NCBI RefSeq assembly: GCF_025685625.1
Contig: NZ_JAGSYI010000001.1
Coordinates: 1,922,001 to 1,986,000, forward strand
Direction: 5' to 3'
DNA: 64,000 nucleotides
DNA from: Acidicapsa acidisoli
Lineage (GTDB): Bacteria; Acidobacteriota; Terriglobia; Terriglobales; Acidobacteriaceae
Under the pieces are notes generated by a model. The model saw nothing but the letters and a program-made list of their open reading frames with translations. It was not told where the DNA came from and made no database searches. This document shows, in pieces, positions 35,919 to 44,947 of the stretch. The position numbers and the translations under genes are program-made. How positions within the stretch are numbered: position 1 is the stretch's first letter; every line of letters begins with the position of its first letter.

Positions 35919-36242
35919 TCAGCAAAAGTTAACCGGCCTCGCGCTTTCGACCGTAAACATGACGCTCCGGAGACCCAACGTGTTCGGCGGTGCGATCGCC
36001 GGTTCGATCTCGACCAGTTTTGGATTGCGAAACTTCGTCAGCTCAAGCCGTCCGTGCCCATCTGGAGTCCGCATCATAGCGATGTCGACTTGAACACCTT
36101 CGAGTCCGTTGACGCGGTCCACCCACGAGCCCTCGACGGGCATCTCGCCTTCAATCGTCATGCCGAGCACAGTGAAAAAAGCGATAGCGGCTGCAAGGTC
36201 TTCGACGACAACGCCGACGTGGTCCAATCTCTTGATCGTCAT
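35919..36242 (-). pseudogene. C-terminally truncated VOC/glyoxalase-family protein
   Basis: The first about 100 residues are good vicinal-oxygen-chelate sequence (RLDHVGVVVEDLAAAIAFFT, GLEGVQVDIAMMRTPDGHGR, LELTKFRNPKL, NTLGLRSVMFTVE), but the second beta-alpha-beta-beta-beta module stops after one strand: the frame ends VESARPVNFC at 107 residues, where relatives have about 140-150. The metal-site Glu of the second module is therefore missing. The truncation point lies 62 bases from the TetR stop, so an insertion/deletion may have joined the two. Confidence 0.65.
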
Positions 36243-36386
36243 GTTCCTAGTGTAGTGGAGGGCGTCCGCGGCGATACACCCTTGAGAAGTCGTTGATGCA
36301 GAGACCTGATCCGACTAATCTACGATGGCGAGGAGGAGCCCGAGATCGCACTCTATCGGTCGAAACTGAGGTGGTGTCATGTTGTC

Positions 36387-36599
36387 CTAGTAGTTTGCGC
36401 TGGCCGTGAAGTATTTATAAAACTGCGAAAGCTGGTCGACCAGCGCCGCAAGTGGTGCACATGCGAGTTCAGCAATTTCATATTCCACATGAAGAACTGA
36501 GCTGCTCAGGTCTCGTCGCACGATTAGATGTAATTTTTCGAGGGATCTAAGGTTAGCTGTGAGCGCCTTCTTGGACGCTGTTTGTATGAGCCGCCTCAA
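36387..36599 (-). pseudogene. HxlR-type winged-helix regulator fragment
   Basis: 70 codons in the same frame as the truncated response regulator just upstream, separated from it by one stop. SKKALTANLRSLEKLHLIVR matches the recognition-helix region of HxlR/MarR-like regulators (SxxxLTxxLrxLExdGLvxR) and VEYEIAELACAPLAALVDQL the wing and C-terminal helix. The first about 40 residues, including the usual Cys, are absent and there is no good start codon (TTG only), so it is probably a remnant. Confidence 0.55.
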
Positions 36600-36608
36600 C
36601 TGAGCTCG

Positions 36609-36938
36609 TCAATCTCCTTCTAGAGAGAAGCCGCGAATTCCATACTTCAACGCCCTGACAGACATTGGTATGTCTCCGTGCGCCGTTATAAATATGATGG
36701 GTATCTGCAAACCCATCTCATCTAGAAGTCGCTGAAAATCGAGTCCGCTTATTTGGGGCAACCTCACATCAAGGACCAAGCAGCTCTGATCAACGGGTCG
36801 CTTCCTGTTTAGAAAGTCCTGGCCAGTTGCAAACGACTCTGCACACAGACCAACCGACTCCACGAGATCTTGTATGGCCTGACGCATACCATGATCATCG
36901 TCGATTATGAATACGGTAGGAACCATCGCAGGTTTCAT
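36609..36938 (-). CDS. Truncated FixJ/NarL-type receiver-only response regulator
   Basis: 109 residues: acidic pocket IIDDDHG (12-15), phosphoacceptor Asp57 (LVLDVRLP), Thr85 (ITAHGD), then PMSVRALKYGIRGFSLEGD and a stop. Receivers normally continue with a conserved Lys (KPF) and helix 5, and FixJ proteins with a LuxR domain; all of this is missing. The ATG overlaps the kinase stop codon (36935-36938), so it is co-translated with the giant PAS kinase and is its presumed partner. Without the Lys, phospho-switching should be impaired. It may be a pseudogene or a phosphate sink. Confidence 0.7.
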   Translation of the reverse strand: MKPAMVPTVFIIDDDHGMRQAIQDLVESVGLCAESFATGQDFLNRKRPVDQSCLVLDVRLPQISGLDFQRLLDEMGLQIPIIFITAHGDIPMSVRALKYGIRGFSLEGD

Positions 36939-39900
36939 GTGGACTCCTCGACTTTTCCGGGAAGCGTGAAGTGAAAGGTAGCGCCCGCGCCCTTGTTCCT
37001 AGTGGCCCACACGCGCCCTCCGTAAGACTCCACGATAGAACGAGTAATGGTTAGCCCCATACCCGTCCCTTGCGATTTGGTCGTATGAAAGGGGGCAAAA
37101 ATCTGCTCGGTGTACTGCATCTGCAGTCCTATGCCGGTATCGCTAATGGAAACGACCAAACTACCTTCAGGATCCGAACGCGATCGGATCATCAACTCGC
37201 CTCTGCCATCTTTCATCGCCTCGATCGCGTTCAGCATGAGGTTCATAAACACCTGTTGAAGTTGTACCCGGTCTGCCATGATTTCTGGCGTATCGGGTTC
37301 AAGCTCGGCTTGTATCGTTATGGAGCGCCGATCAGCTTCGTCACGGAGCAGAATGGTCATCTCCGCGATTATTTCCTTCATGTTAACGATCTGGCGCTTT
37401 GGAGGTGTCCCCGTTCTGTAGAAGGACTGCAGACTATTGATAACATCCGCCGCACGATTGGCGTCCTGCTCAATCCTGTCTGCTGCTGCTCTTGCTCTTT
37501 CCAGGTCGGGGGGATCATGTGCCAACCACCGCAGAAGAGCATTTGCGCTTGTGATGGACGCGGCGAGAGGTTGCTTGATTTCGTGTGCCAGAGCGGCGGC
37601 CAGTTCCCCCATCATGTTGACGCGATTGATGTGAGCGAGATCAGCTTCCAACTGACGCAATCTTTCGCGCTCCTCCTCGGCGCGCTTTCGGTCCGTTATG
37701 TCCATTGTGATGCCAAAGTATTCGCCGATTTCCTGTGTGGGGTTGTGATGTCCGATACCGCGCAAATATCTGATAGAACCATCCGTCCGGCGAATCCGAA
37801 ACTCGACGTCATAGTCCGCCCCTGCGCTAATTGCATTCTCAAGCTTTGCACTGACTAGTCGTTCGTCTTCCGGAAGAATCGTTCTGTAAAAGAGGTCAAA
37901 AGGTAGCGGGCCTTGGCTGGGATCGAAACCGTAGATGCGCGCGTTTTCGTCCGATGAGTGGAATATTGTCCGTGTGAGCAGATTGCAGGCCCAACTGCCG
38001 GCGTGCGTCAGGCTTTGCGCTTCAGCCAGGTACGCCTGCTCCCGGCGCAACTCCTGAGTCAATAGCTCCTGCGCTGTAACATCTATCGTAGTGCCGTGAA
38101 ATCCCTGAAAAACTTCGTCTTCAACTACTGGAATACCGACACAGCGTACGTATCGTATCTCTCCGTCTGGCCGGGTTATTCGCTTTGTTACATCGCAGCC
38201 GCGGCGCTGCTCATGCATCATCTTTATTGTTTCGGCCATGGAGGCTCGGTCTTGGGGATGGATAGAAGCCAAATACTGCTGGAGGGTCGGAGGTTCACTT
38301 TTCGGATCAAGTCCGTAAATTTTGTAGACCTCGTCGGACCAATAGATATTTAAATCTTCGGACCAGCGAATACCCAAATCTCTCGATGCCCAACTCCCCA
38401 TGTGAGCAAGATGTTCACCTTCGCTTTGGTAGAACTGACTTCGCCGGAGAGCTTGTTCTGCGAGTTTACGTTCGGTAATGTCCTGACCGGTGCCAAACAT
38501 CTCAAAGGCTTGCCCGGACGCATCTCTCTTTACGGTGCCGAGGCCCAGGATAAAGCGCACTTCACCGTCAGGAAGAACGATCCGATGTTCTGACTTGGCG
38601 TGTGTCCGACTACGAATGGCTTCCGCCGCTTCGCGAGCAACGGATTCTCGATCTTCAGGATGAATCCTTTCATAAATCCTTGCCATGTCAAAAGCGCCTT
38701 TCGCCGGAGGTATCCCCCAGATACGACAAAGCTCTTCGGAATACATGACCTGATTCTCGATAAGATTCCACTGGTAGTGCCCTATGTGCGCCAATCTTTG
38801 AGCTTCTTCAAGCCTCGCGTTACTTTGCTGAAGTGCGTTCGATAGAGCCTCGCGTTCCTCCTCTCTATGCTTTTGGTAGGTTATATCCATAGTGATGCCA
38901 AAGTACTCGCCAAGCGAGTCAGAGGGGTTGTGATGTCCGATGCCACGCAGAAACCTGATTTCTCCGTCCGCGCGCCGAATCCTGTATTCGACGTCGAAAT
39001 CCGTTCCGGCGCGGATCGCGCTCTCAAGTTGTGTTCTGAGAGCCAGTTCGTCTTCGGCAAGAATTGAACTGTAATGGAGATCGAATGGATTTGGGTATTC
39101 ACTGACGTCGAATCCGTAGATGCGGTTGTTCTCTTCGGATGAATGGAATACCTGCCGCGTAACCAAATTGCTGGTCCAACTGCCAGCATGGGTGAGCCTT
39201 TGCCCTTCCGCGAGATAAGTTCGCTCCTGTCGCAGTTCCTGTGTCAATAACTCATGCTCGGTGACGTCCATTATCGTGCCGTGAAATCCCTGAAAAACTC
39301 CGCTTTCTACGACCGGAATACCAACGCAGCGAACGTATCGTATCTCTCCATCTGGCCGAACGATTCGGTTCGTGACATCGCAGCCGCAATGCCGCTCATG
39401 CATGTTCTTCATTGTTTCAGCCAATGAGGCTCGGTCCTGGGGATGGATCGTAGCCAAAACCTGCCGAAGCTTCGGAGCTCCGTTTTTCGGATCAATCCCG
39501 AAAATCTTATATACCTCATCAGACCAATAGATATTTAGATCTTCGGACCAATGAACTCCTAAATCGCCGGACGCCCAGCTTCCCATGTGAGCGAGACGCT
39601 CTGCCTCCCTCAGATACAACTGCGTTCGCTGTAGGGTTTGCTCCGCGCGTTTGCGCTCAGTGATGTCCTGGGTTGTACCGAACATCTGATATGGCTTTCC
39701 CAATGCGTCCGTCTTCAAATCGCCCAGGCTGTGCACGATTCGCACTTCTCCATCGGGACGCAGGAGTCTATGCTCACAGTCGGCGCGAGTCCCGGAACGA
39801 ATAGACTCCTCAGCTGTCCGAAATACAGCCTCACGATCATCGGGATGGATCATTTCGCCCACTCTAGCCATGTCAAAGGAACTCACCTGTGGTACCAGTC

Positions 39901-40540
39901 CAAAGATGCGATAGGTCTCGTCAGACCAGATGACGTCACCTGTCTCAAGATCCCACTCCCAGTGGCCAACATGTGCGACTCGTTGTGCTTCCTCAAGTCT
40001 GGCGTTACTCTCTTTTAAGTCTCGAGATAGAGCCTGTCGCTCTTCTTCAGCGCGTTTACGTTCCGTTATATCGGAAACTACGCCTATGTATTCGCGGTTG
40101 CCGGAACTATCACTTCCTGCATGGGCAACCACGTGGACATACTTGATGACACCGTCGGGCATTTGAAGTCGGTGCTCGTCGTCCAGATCCATCCCATCCT
40201 TCACGGCGAGATCACTGAGACGTCGCAAGCGCTCTCGATCATCGGGGTGAATTCTGTCGAACACCAGATCGAGTGTGGGATTCGTTTCTCGTGTCAAGCC
40301 CCAAATTCTGTAAGTCTCGTCGGACCAAAGCAGTTCGCCACTATCGACTTTCCATCCGAAAGTTCCCGAATGACTGAGTCTCTGAGCCTCCGCCAGGTAC
40401 TGCCATCGTCTTTGCAACTCTGCCTGCGCCGCTTTCAACTCTTCATTGGCCTTCTCAAGCGCATCCGTTCGCTCAGCACCCCGAAGATTCAAGGCGTCAT
40501 GTGCTCCGCTGGGCTGCTTTCGGGCACGGTGCTGTGTCAT
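36935..40540 (-). CDS. Seven-PAS-domain sensor histidine kinase
   Basis: 1201-residue soluble kinase. Seven PAS(-PAC) domains start near residues 45, 180, 305, 440, 575, 700 and 835, each ending in a DITERK-like linker. They are followed by a dimerisation domain with phosphoacceptor His (ALAHEIKQPLAA, about residue 986) and a HATPase domain (NLMLNAIEAM, DTGIGL, GTGMGLTITRSIVESYGG). The H-box is of the FixL/DctB-like kind. No membrane segment is visible, so it senses cytoplasmic cues, possibly several by different PAS domains. PAS2-4 and PAS5-7 are a tandem duplication. Its start overlaps the stop of the NAD(P)-binding gene upstream and its stop overlaps the start of the truncated regulator. 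Confidence 0.93.
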   Translation of the reverse strand: MTQHRARKQPSGAHDALNLRGAERTDALEKANEELKAAQAELQRRWQYLAEAQRLSHSGTFGWKVDSGELLWSDETYRIWGLTRETNPTLDLVFDRIHPDDRERLRRLSDLAVKDGMDLDDEHRLQMPDGVIKYVHVVAHAGSDSSGNREYIGVVSDITERKRAEEERQALSRDLKESNARLEEAQRVAHVGHWEWDLETGDVIWSDETYRIFGLVPQVSSFDMARVGEMIHPDDREAVFRTAEESIRSGTRADCEHRLLRPDGEVRIVHSLGDLKTDALGKPYQMFGTTQDITERKRAEQTLQRTQLYLREAERLAHMGSWASGDLGVHWSEDLNIYWSDEVYKIFGIDPKNGAPKLRQVLATIHPQDRASLAETMKNMHERHCGCDVTNRIVRPDGEIRYVRCVGIPVVESGVFQGFHGTIMDVTEHELLTQELRQERTYLAEGQRLTHAGSWTSNLVTRQVFHSSEENNRIYGFDVSEYPNPFDLHYSSILAEDELALRTQLESAIRAGTDFDVEYRIRRADGEIRFLRGIGHHNPSDSLGEYFGITMDITYQKHREEEREALSNALQQSNARLEEAQRLAHIGHYQWNLIENQVMYSEELCRIWGIPPAKGAFDMARIYERIHPEDRESVAREAAEAIRSRTHAKSEHRIVLPDGEVRFILGLGTVKRDASGQAFEMFGTGQDITERKLAEQALRRSQFYQSEGEHLAHMGSWASRDLGIRWSEDLNIYWSDEVYKIYGLDPKSEPPTLQQYLASIHPQDRASMAETIKMMHEQRRGCDVTKRITRPDGEIRYVRCVGIPVVEDEVFQGFHGTTIDVTAQELLTQELRREQAYLAEAQSLTHAGSWACNLLTRTIFHSSDENARIYGFDPSQGPLPFDLFYRTILPEDERLVSAKLENAISAGADYDVEFRIRRTDGSIRYLRGIGHHNPTQEIGEYFGITMDITDRKRAEEERERLRQLEADLAHINRVNMMGELAAALAHEIKQPLAASITSANALLRWLAHDPPDLERARAAADRIEQDANRAADVINSLQSFYRTGTPPKRQIVNMKEIIAEMTILLRDEADRRSITIQAELEPDTPEIMADRVQLQQVFMNLMLNAIEAMKDGRGELMIRSRSDPEGSLVVSISDTGIGLQMQYTEQIFAPFHTTKSQGTGMGLTITRSIVESYGGRVWATRNKGAGATFHFTLPGKVEEST
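37685..40054 (-). repeat. Tandem duplication of a three-PAS cassette inside the kinase gene
   Basis: Residues about 163-557 and 558-952 are two copies of a PAS-PAS-PAS unit. Landmarks recur at a constant 395-residue (1185-base) offset: SNARLEEAQR 178/573, HMGSWAS 318/713, THAGSW (His 451/846), YFGITMDIT (Thr 550/945). The copies have diverged, so the event is not recent. Confidence 0.85.
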
Positions 40541-41265
40541 TTGCGCCCTTTCGCTGGGGCATCCCGCTGCGGATCACGCGACTGTATCAGAGCTCGGATG
40601 TCACGATTCTCGAAAATCATGCTGGGAGCGACTCCCATCCCGCCAACCACGACATCGACCATGGCTCTGGCCAAGTCATCGGCCCTGATAACCTGATTGG
40701 GAAACATGGCCCGAAATACCGGGTAGATTTTTCGCATGAAACGATAGCTAAAATTCGGTTCTTTTCGCGGCTCCACGGGGTAGATGTAGGCGGGCCTGAA
40801 GACGTAAATCCGCGGGAACCCCGAGGCCAGTAATGCATTCTCTGCCTCCCCCTTATAACGAGCGAAAGTCATTCGACTTCGGCCGGTGGGGTCGGCTCCA
40901 CTCCCGCTCAGGAATGAGAACGCCGCGTCGGAACTACTACTGCGAAGGACTCTGGCAAACTCGATTGTGTAATCGACGGTTATTGCACGGAGTTGCGCGT
41001 CTGGCACGGTGCCCGTATATGTGCCCATGCAAAAGACCGCTGCGTCCTGACCCGACAGTGCTGGGGCGAGCGCTGAGCAATTAGCGAAGTCCTGATGCAC
41101 AACTTCATGCAGCTTGGGGTGAGAGATGCCGAGTTCCCTGCGCCCAATAGACGTCGCGCATTCGATGGCGGGATGTTCGAGCGCATAGCGAAGGGCGTAA
41201 CCACCCACCATTCCTGTAGCGCCCACGATTACAAGCCGCCTTTGGTCGATCGCTCGAACGTTCAT
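40537..41265 (-). CDS. NAD(P)-binding Rossmann protein, atypical SDR
   Basis: 242 residues with the cofactor motif VIVGATGMVGGYALRYAL at 12-29, HQDFANCSALAPALSGQDAA, a FLSGSGADPTGRSRMTFARYKGE-like catalytic region (Ser, then YKGEAE) and VFRPAYIYP. This is the NmrA/HTATIP2-like atypical SDR group that binds NADPH and often acts as a redox sensor or reductase. It overlaps the start of the PAS kinase by four bases, so both are translated together. A role in the signalling unit is possible but not shown. Confidence 0.8.
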   Translation of the reverse strand: MNVRAIDQRRLVIVGATGMVGGYALRYALEHPAIECATSIGRRELGISHPKLHEVVHQDFANCSALAPALSGQDAAVFCMGTYTGTVPDAQLRAITVDYTIEFARVLRSSSSDAAFSFLSGSGADPTGRSRMTFARYKGEAENALLASGFPRIYVFRPAYIYPVEPRKEPNFSYRFMRKIYPVFRAMFPNQVIRADDLARAMVDVVVGGMGVAPSMIFENRDIRALIQSRDPQRDAPAKGRK

Positions 41266-41321
41266 CTACAACTCCCTGGCACTGCAACTGCGTTCGTCGA
41301 CTCCGTTTGGTAGTTCGAGGG

Positions 41322-41786
41322 TTATGATAATGCGCGCTCCTCCAGCCAGTCGACATAGAGCAAACGCTCCGCAAACAGCCACACGTCGTCCATCTTCACG
41401 AAGGTGTCATAGTAGCGGAGCGAGGCCAGCATCAAACGTCGCTTCTCCCCGTCAACTGTGACATGGTGTGCAAGGCAATAGGCCTCACCGGTTGCTCGAT
41501 CATTCGTCAACGTGACGATTGTGCTCTGTCCGACGAAGTGTGTGGTCGCGTCATACTTGTTCAGGTCCGCGAATATAGGAGCGAGTGCTTCGCGCGAATG
41601 CAGCTCTTGTGTGGGCGTCGGATCTTTCGCGTTCATGTATACGACGAAATGCGTGTCTGTCGTGAAAAGAGACATCTGACCTCGCGCATCGCGCCGATCG
41701 GCACAATGGGCGTAGGCCTCGACGAGTTCCCGGATGGAGAGTCGATCTGCGGCTTCTTCCGGCGAGATCGTAATGTGTTTGCTCAT
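41322..41786 (-). CDS. SnoaL/NTF2-like protein
   Basis: 154 residues. The N-terminal helices (EEAADRLSIRELVEAYAHCA, DRRDARGQMSLF) and following strands (THFVGQSTIVTLTNDRATGE, AYCLAHHVTVDGEKRRLMLA, SLRYYDTFVKMDDVWLFAER) form the cone-shaped SnoaL_4 fold used by ketosteroid isomerase-like and dehydratase-like enzymes and by ligand-binding proteins. It lies 56 bases upstream of the NAD(P)-binding gene on the same strand, possibly one transcript with the kinase. Substrate unknown. Confidence 0.85.
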   Translation of the reverse strand: MSKHITISPEEAADRLSIRELVEAYAHCADRRDARGQMSLFTTDTHFVVYMNAKDPTPTQELHSREALAPIFADLNKYDATTHFVGQSTIVTLTNDRATGEAYCLAHHVTVDGEKRRLMLASLRYYDTFVKMDDVWLFAERLLYVDWLEERALS

Positions 41787-41827
41787 AAGTCATCTCCTTG
41801 ATGAATCTGTTTTAGACGCCGCAGAGG

Positions 41828-42110
41828 TTACGCGAGAATGGCGCGCGGTTCAAGAAAGGCACTGATCACGTATCTGCCATATTCACGGCCGACACCAGAA
41901 TATTTGAATCCTCCCCAGGGAGCCTGCGGATCATCTGTCATGTTGTTGATGACGACGCGACCGGCTCGTATCTGTGACGCTATCTTCCTCGTCGCCCAGA
42001 GTGACTTGGCCGATTACCTGACCGTTAGTCGGCTTGATGATGTCCATGACTTCCCGGCCGTGGGATTCGACGAATGCCCCATCGATGTAGTGTGTTGTGA
42101 TCGTTTTCAT
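41828..42110 (-). pseudogene. Aldehyde dehydrogenase gene with its central part deleted
   Basis: From ATG 42110 the minus strand encodes a perfect ALDH N-terminus, MKTITTHYIDGAFVESHGRE and VMDIIKPTNGQVIGQVTLGD EEDS. At about 41976-41982 it switches to the family C-terminus in another frame: ASQIRAGRVVINNMTDDPQA, PWGGFKYSGVGREYGRYVIS, AFLEPRAILA, TAA at 41830. About 380 residues, including the NAD site and catalytic Glu/Cys, are missing and the halves are out of frame. Flanking sequences are clean, so a single internal deletion is the simplest explanation. Confidence 0.88.
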
Positions 42111-42312
42111 TGTGTTTCTCCTTTCAAGTCGAATACATGTCAGAGCGAAGTGACAATGCAGTCAATTGGTCGAGCTTCAGATCTCTCCGAAGTCCGAAAT
42201 TGCTGGTAACTGTATTGGCCAGGCGAAGTTGGCTTTATTTCGTATGCCTGATGGGGCATGCGGGACGTGCGCCCTGATTCCGTCGCAATAACCGGAAGAA
42301 GACAGCGAAATG

Positions 42313-43998
42313 TCATTTCATAGCTCCGTTGTGCAGCGTGGTGCTCTCAGCCAGGAACCGATGAACGAGATGTACCGCCATTGCGCCCTCGCCGACCGCT
42401 GACGCAACCCGTTTAATGCTGCCAGCCCGCGTATCACCTACCGCAAATATTCCCGGTACGCTGGTCTCAAGGTGCAGCGGAGAGCGACTCAATGGCCATT
42501 GAAAGTCGCCATATTCGACAAGGTCGGGTCCGGTGACAATAAAGCCCTTTTTGTCGAGAACAAAGGAATCCTCAAGCCACTCTGTGCGGGGCGCGGCACC
42601 TGCCATCACAAACACGTGGCGAATGCGCTTGGTTACCTTAAGTCCGGACGAGCCTTCCTTCCAGTCGATGCCTTCCAAATGCGCTGCCCCGGTCATACCG
42701 ACAATCTGCGTCAGATAGTGGACATCAATCTTTGTGTGCGCATCGATTCTCGCAATCAGGTATTGCGACATTGATTCCGAGAGTTGGTCCGAGCGCACCA
42801 GAAGATGCACCTTCGATGAGGTTTGGGCGAGAAAGACGGCGGCTTGCCCGGCGGAATTTCCGCCACCCACGACAGCTACCTCCTCTGAGTCACAGAGCTG
42901 TGCTTCCATATGTGTCGCGTTGTAATAGATTCCTCTGCCTGCGAAAGCATCTGCCTCCTCAACGGGCAATCGCGCGTATTGAGCACCTGTCGCGATGACT
43001 ATGCTGCGCGCATTGAACTTCAGACCAGATTCCAGAACGATTTTGTATGGCTGTCGGCTGCAGTCGATATGCACGACTGCTTGGGCTACCATCAACTGGG
43101 CGCCAAATTTCTGGGCTTGAGCGATGGATCGATTTGCGAGTTCCTGTCCCGACAGGCCCGTCGGAAAGCCCAGATAGTTCTCGATCTTCGAACTCGATCC
43201 TGCCTGCCCCCCAGGTGCAGACTTCTCGATGATCAGAGTCTTGAGTCCTTCCGAAGCTGCGTACACTGCCGCAGCAAGGCCTGCCGGCCCGGCTCCGATC
43301 ACCAAAATGTCGCGGACCCCTTTGTCAACATTGATGTTGAGATCAAGACAAGCGGCGAGTTCGCTGATGGACGGATTTCTCAGGACATATCGTCTGTCGC
43401 AATAGACAACCGGAATTTCGCTATTTCGAACGGCAAGCTGCTCCATGAGTTCGCTGGCGCTCTTATCGCTTTCGATATCGACATACGTGAATGGATGCCC
43501 ATTTCTGGTAAGAAACTCCCGGATTGCTAGAGTTCGGGCGGACCCGTTCGTGCCGAACAGAATGACATTCCCCTCGCCAAGCTGAATCATCAGCAGACGG
43601 CGTGCGACAAAGGCTCCCATGAGGATTTCTCCCAGCTCGGTATCCTTGGCCATGAGAGACAATACTTTGTCCCGAGTGAGTTCCAGTACAACGCCCGCAT
43701 TCGTCACGCGCGCAGTAAGCAGCGATCGATTCCCTGAGATTACCGACATCTCTCCTGTGAACTGACCCGGTTCACGAACGGCTAAAATCTTCTCATCCTC
43801 GCCAGCTCTAGTGATCGAGACTGTACCCTCCAGGACGACGAAGAGAGGAACGTCAGGATGAGAGGGCTCGTAGAGTATTTCGCCACTACGGACGGAACGA
43901 TGTTGAGCCACCGATCTAATCCTGTCGATGTGTTCTCGACTCAGCGTGGGATTGTCCTGCATACTGTGAATACCTCTTTCCGTGTTCATTGTGTGCAT
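42313..43998 (-). CDS. cNMP-binding / glutaredoxin-like / thioredoxin reductase-like fusion
   Basis: 561 residues in three parts: a CRP-type cyclic-nucleotide-binding beta-roll (about 20-135, PLFVVLEGTVSITRAGEDEK, EPGQFTGEMSVISGNRSLLT), a glutaredoxin-like domain (about 143-215, ILFGTNGSARTLAIREFLTR), and a FAD/NADPH pyridine-nucleotide reductase (about 225-550, LVIGAGPAGLAAAVYAASEG; VAVVGGGNSAGQAAVFLAQT; PGIFAVGDTRAGSIKRVASA). The redox CxxC of thioredoxin reductase is replaced (IYYNATHMEAQLC), and the glutaredoxin-like part also lacks a CxxC, so disulfide exchange must differ or be lost. It is next to an ECF sigma gene. The start could also be the ATG at 43962. Confidence 0.88.
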   Translation of the reverse strand: MHTMNTERGIHSMQDNPTLSREHIDRIRSVAQHRSVRSGEILYEPSHPDVPLFVVLEGTVSITRAGEDEKILAVREPGQFTGEMSVISGNRSLLTARVTNAGVVLELTRDKVLSLMAKDTELGEILMGAFVARRLLMIQLGEGNVILFGTNGSARTLAIREFLTRNGHPFTYVDIESDKSASELMEQLAVRNSEIPVVYCDRRYVLRNPSISELAACLDLNINVDKGVRDILVIGAGPAGLAAAVYAASEGLKTLIIEKSAPGGQAGSSSKIENYLGFPTGLSGQELANRSIAQAQKFGAQLMVAQAVVHIDCSRQPYKIVLESGLKFNARSIVIATGAQYARLPVEEADAFAGRGIYYNATHMEAQLCDSEEVAVVGGGNSAGQAAVFLAQTSSKVHLLVRSDQLSESMSQYLIARIDAHTKIDVHYLTQIVGMTGAAHLEGIDWKEGSSGLKVTKRIRHVFVMAGAAPRTEWLEDSFVLDKKGFIVTGPDLVEYGDFQWPLSRSPLHLETSVPGIFAVGDTRAGSIKRVASAVGEGAMAVHLVHRFLAESTTLHNGAMK

Positions 43999-44016
43999 CG
44001 ATGTATGACTGTATGA

Positions 44017-44766
44017 CTAGACTCGAAAATCAGAGGCGCCGTGTCTTTTTAAGTACGATCGAAGTGTCTTGCGTCTTCGCATCAAACGGGACTTCGCAGC
44101 GCCGACAGAGATGTCCAATGCCTTCGCCGATTCCTCCAGCGAACCCTCAGTTCCGTAGTGCTGCTCAATAATTGAGCGAAGGGTGGGTCGCAGCTTCTTG
44201 ACTTCTTGTCTGATGACGAGAATCATTGGATGTCTTGAGTGGAGTCGTTCAGGATCAAGCGAAAGGTTCAAGAACTCCGCCGCGTCCCGGGCGCCGCCTT
44301 CGTCGTTCAAGACATTGATGTATCCTTCCCTGCATATCTTTTTCTTACCCAGTATCATCAATGCTGTGATCGTACCGATGCTTGTGAGCCAAGTAGACAA
44401 CCTGCAGGTACGACGAAATGTGTCCAAGTACCTATACGCTCTCAGCAAGGTGTCCCGCAGCGCGTCTTCTGCATCTTCTTGATTTCCAACAATCGAAAAG
44501 TTTCTCTTTTTCACCATCGGTGAATGTCGGCGACACAGTTCTACGAATGCTTGTTGGTCATCGGACTGCGCTCTCATAAGCAACTGATCATCAGAAGCGA
44601 TGGAGTGGTTAAGAGTACATCCTCCGTGATCTGCGGTGTTCTCTTCACCCAAGCGCGCGGAAGGTGTTTTGCTGAACCATACAGATGCCGTCATGGACGC
44701 TTCCTGAGAACCGTCTCGATGGAGCGACGGAATCGGGCCACGGACTTCGCTAACATTGCCTCTCAT
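44017..44766 (-). CDS. ECF-type RNA polymerase sigma factor
   Basis: 249 residues; an N-terminal extension of about 60 residues precedes sigma region 2 (DDQQAFVELCRRHSPMVKKR, NQEDAEDALRDTLLRAYRYL, DTFRRTCRLSTWLTSIGTIT) and region 4 (LRPTLRSIIEQHYGTEGSLE, ESAKALDISVGAAKSRLMRR). Some normally conserved positions are altered (RDTLLR for QDTFLR, SIGTIT for RIAxN), so activity may be unusual. It ends 18 bases before the start of the reductase fusion gene on the same strand, suggesting co-expression. No anti-sigma gene is adjacent. Confidence 0.85.
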   Translation of the reverse strand: MRGNVSEVRGPIPSLHRDGSQEASMTASVWFSKTPSARLGEENTADHGGCTLNHSIASDDQLLMRAQSDDQQAFVELCRRHSPMVKKRNFSIVGNQEDAEDALRDTLLRAYRYLDTFRRTCRLSTWLTSIGTITALMILGKKKICREGYINVLNDEGGARDAAEFLNLSLDPERLHSRHPMILVIRQEVKKLRPTLRSIIEQHYGTEGSLEESAKALDISVGAAKSRLMRRRKTLRSYLKRHGASDFRV

Positions 44767-44947
44767 CTAGTCCTCCCTCTCTAAGCGAGAGGATTTGCGT
44801 CAGTACAGGGCGATGCTATCCGTCACGCGGGCACAAGTAAACTACATGTTCCTAGAGGTTTGATCGATTTGTTGTCGGAGGGCAGTCGCCTCTCAACACC
44901 GCTTGAAGACCAAGATCAAAAGAGACATTCGTGCCCTTGGCAGTAGC

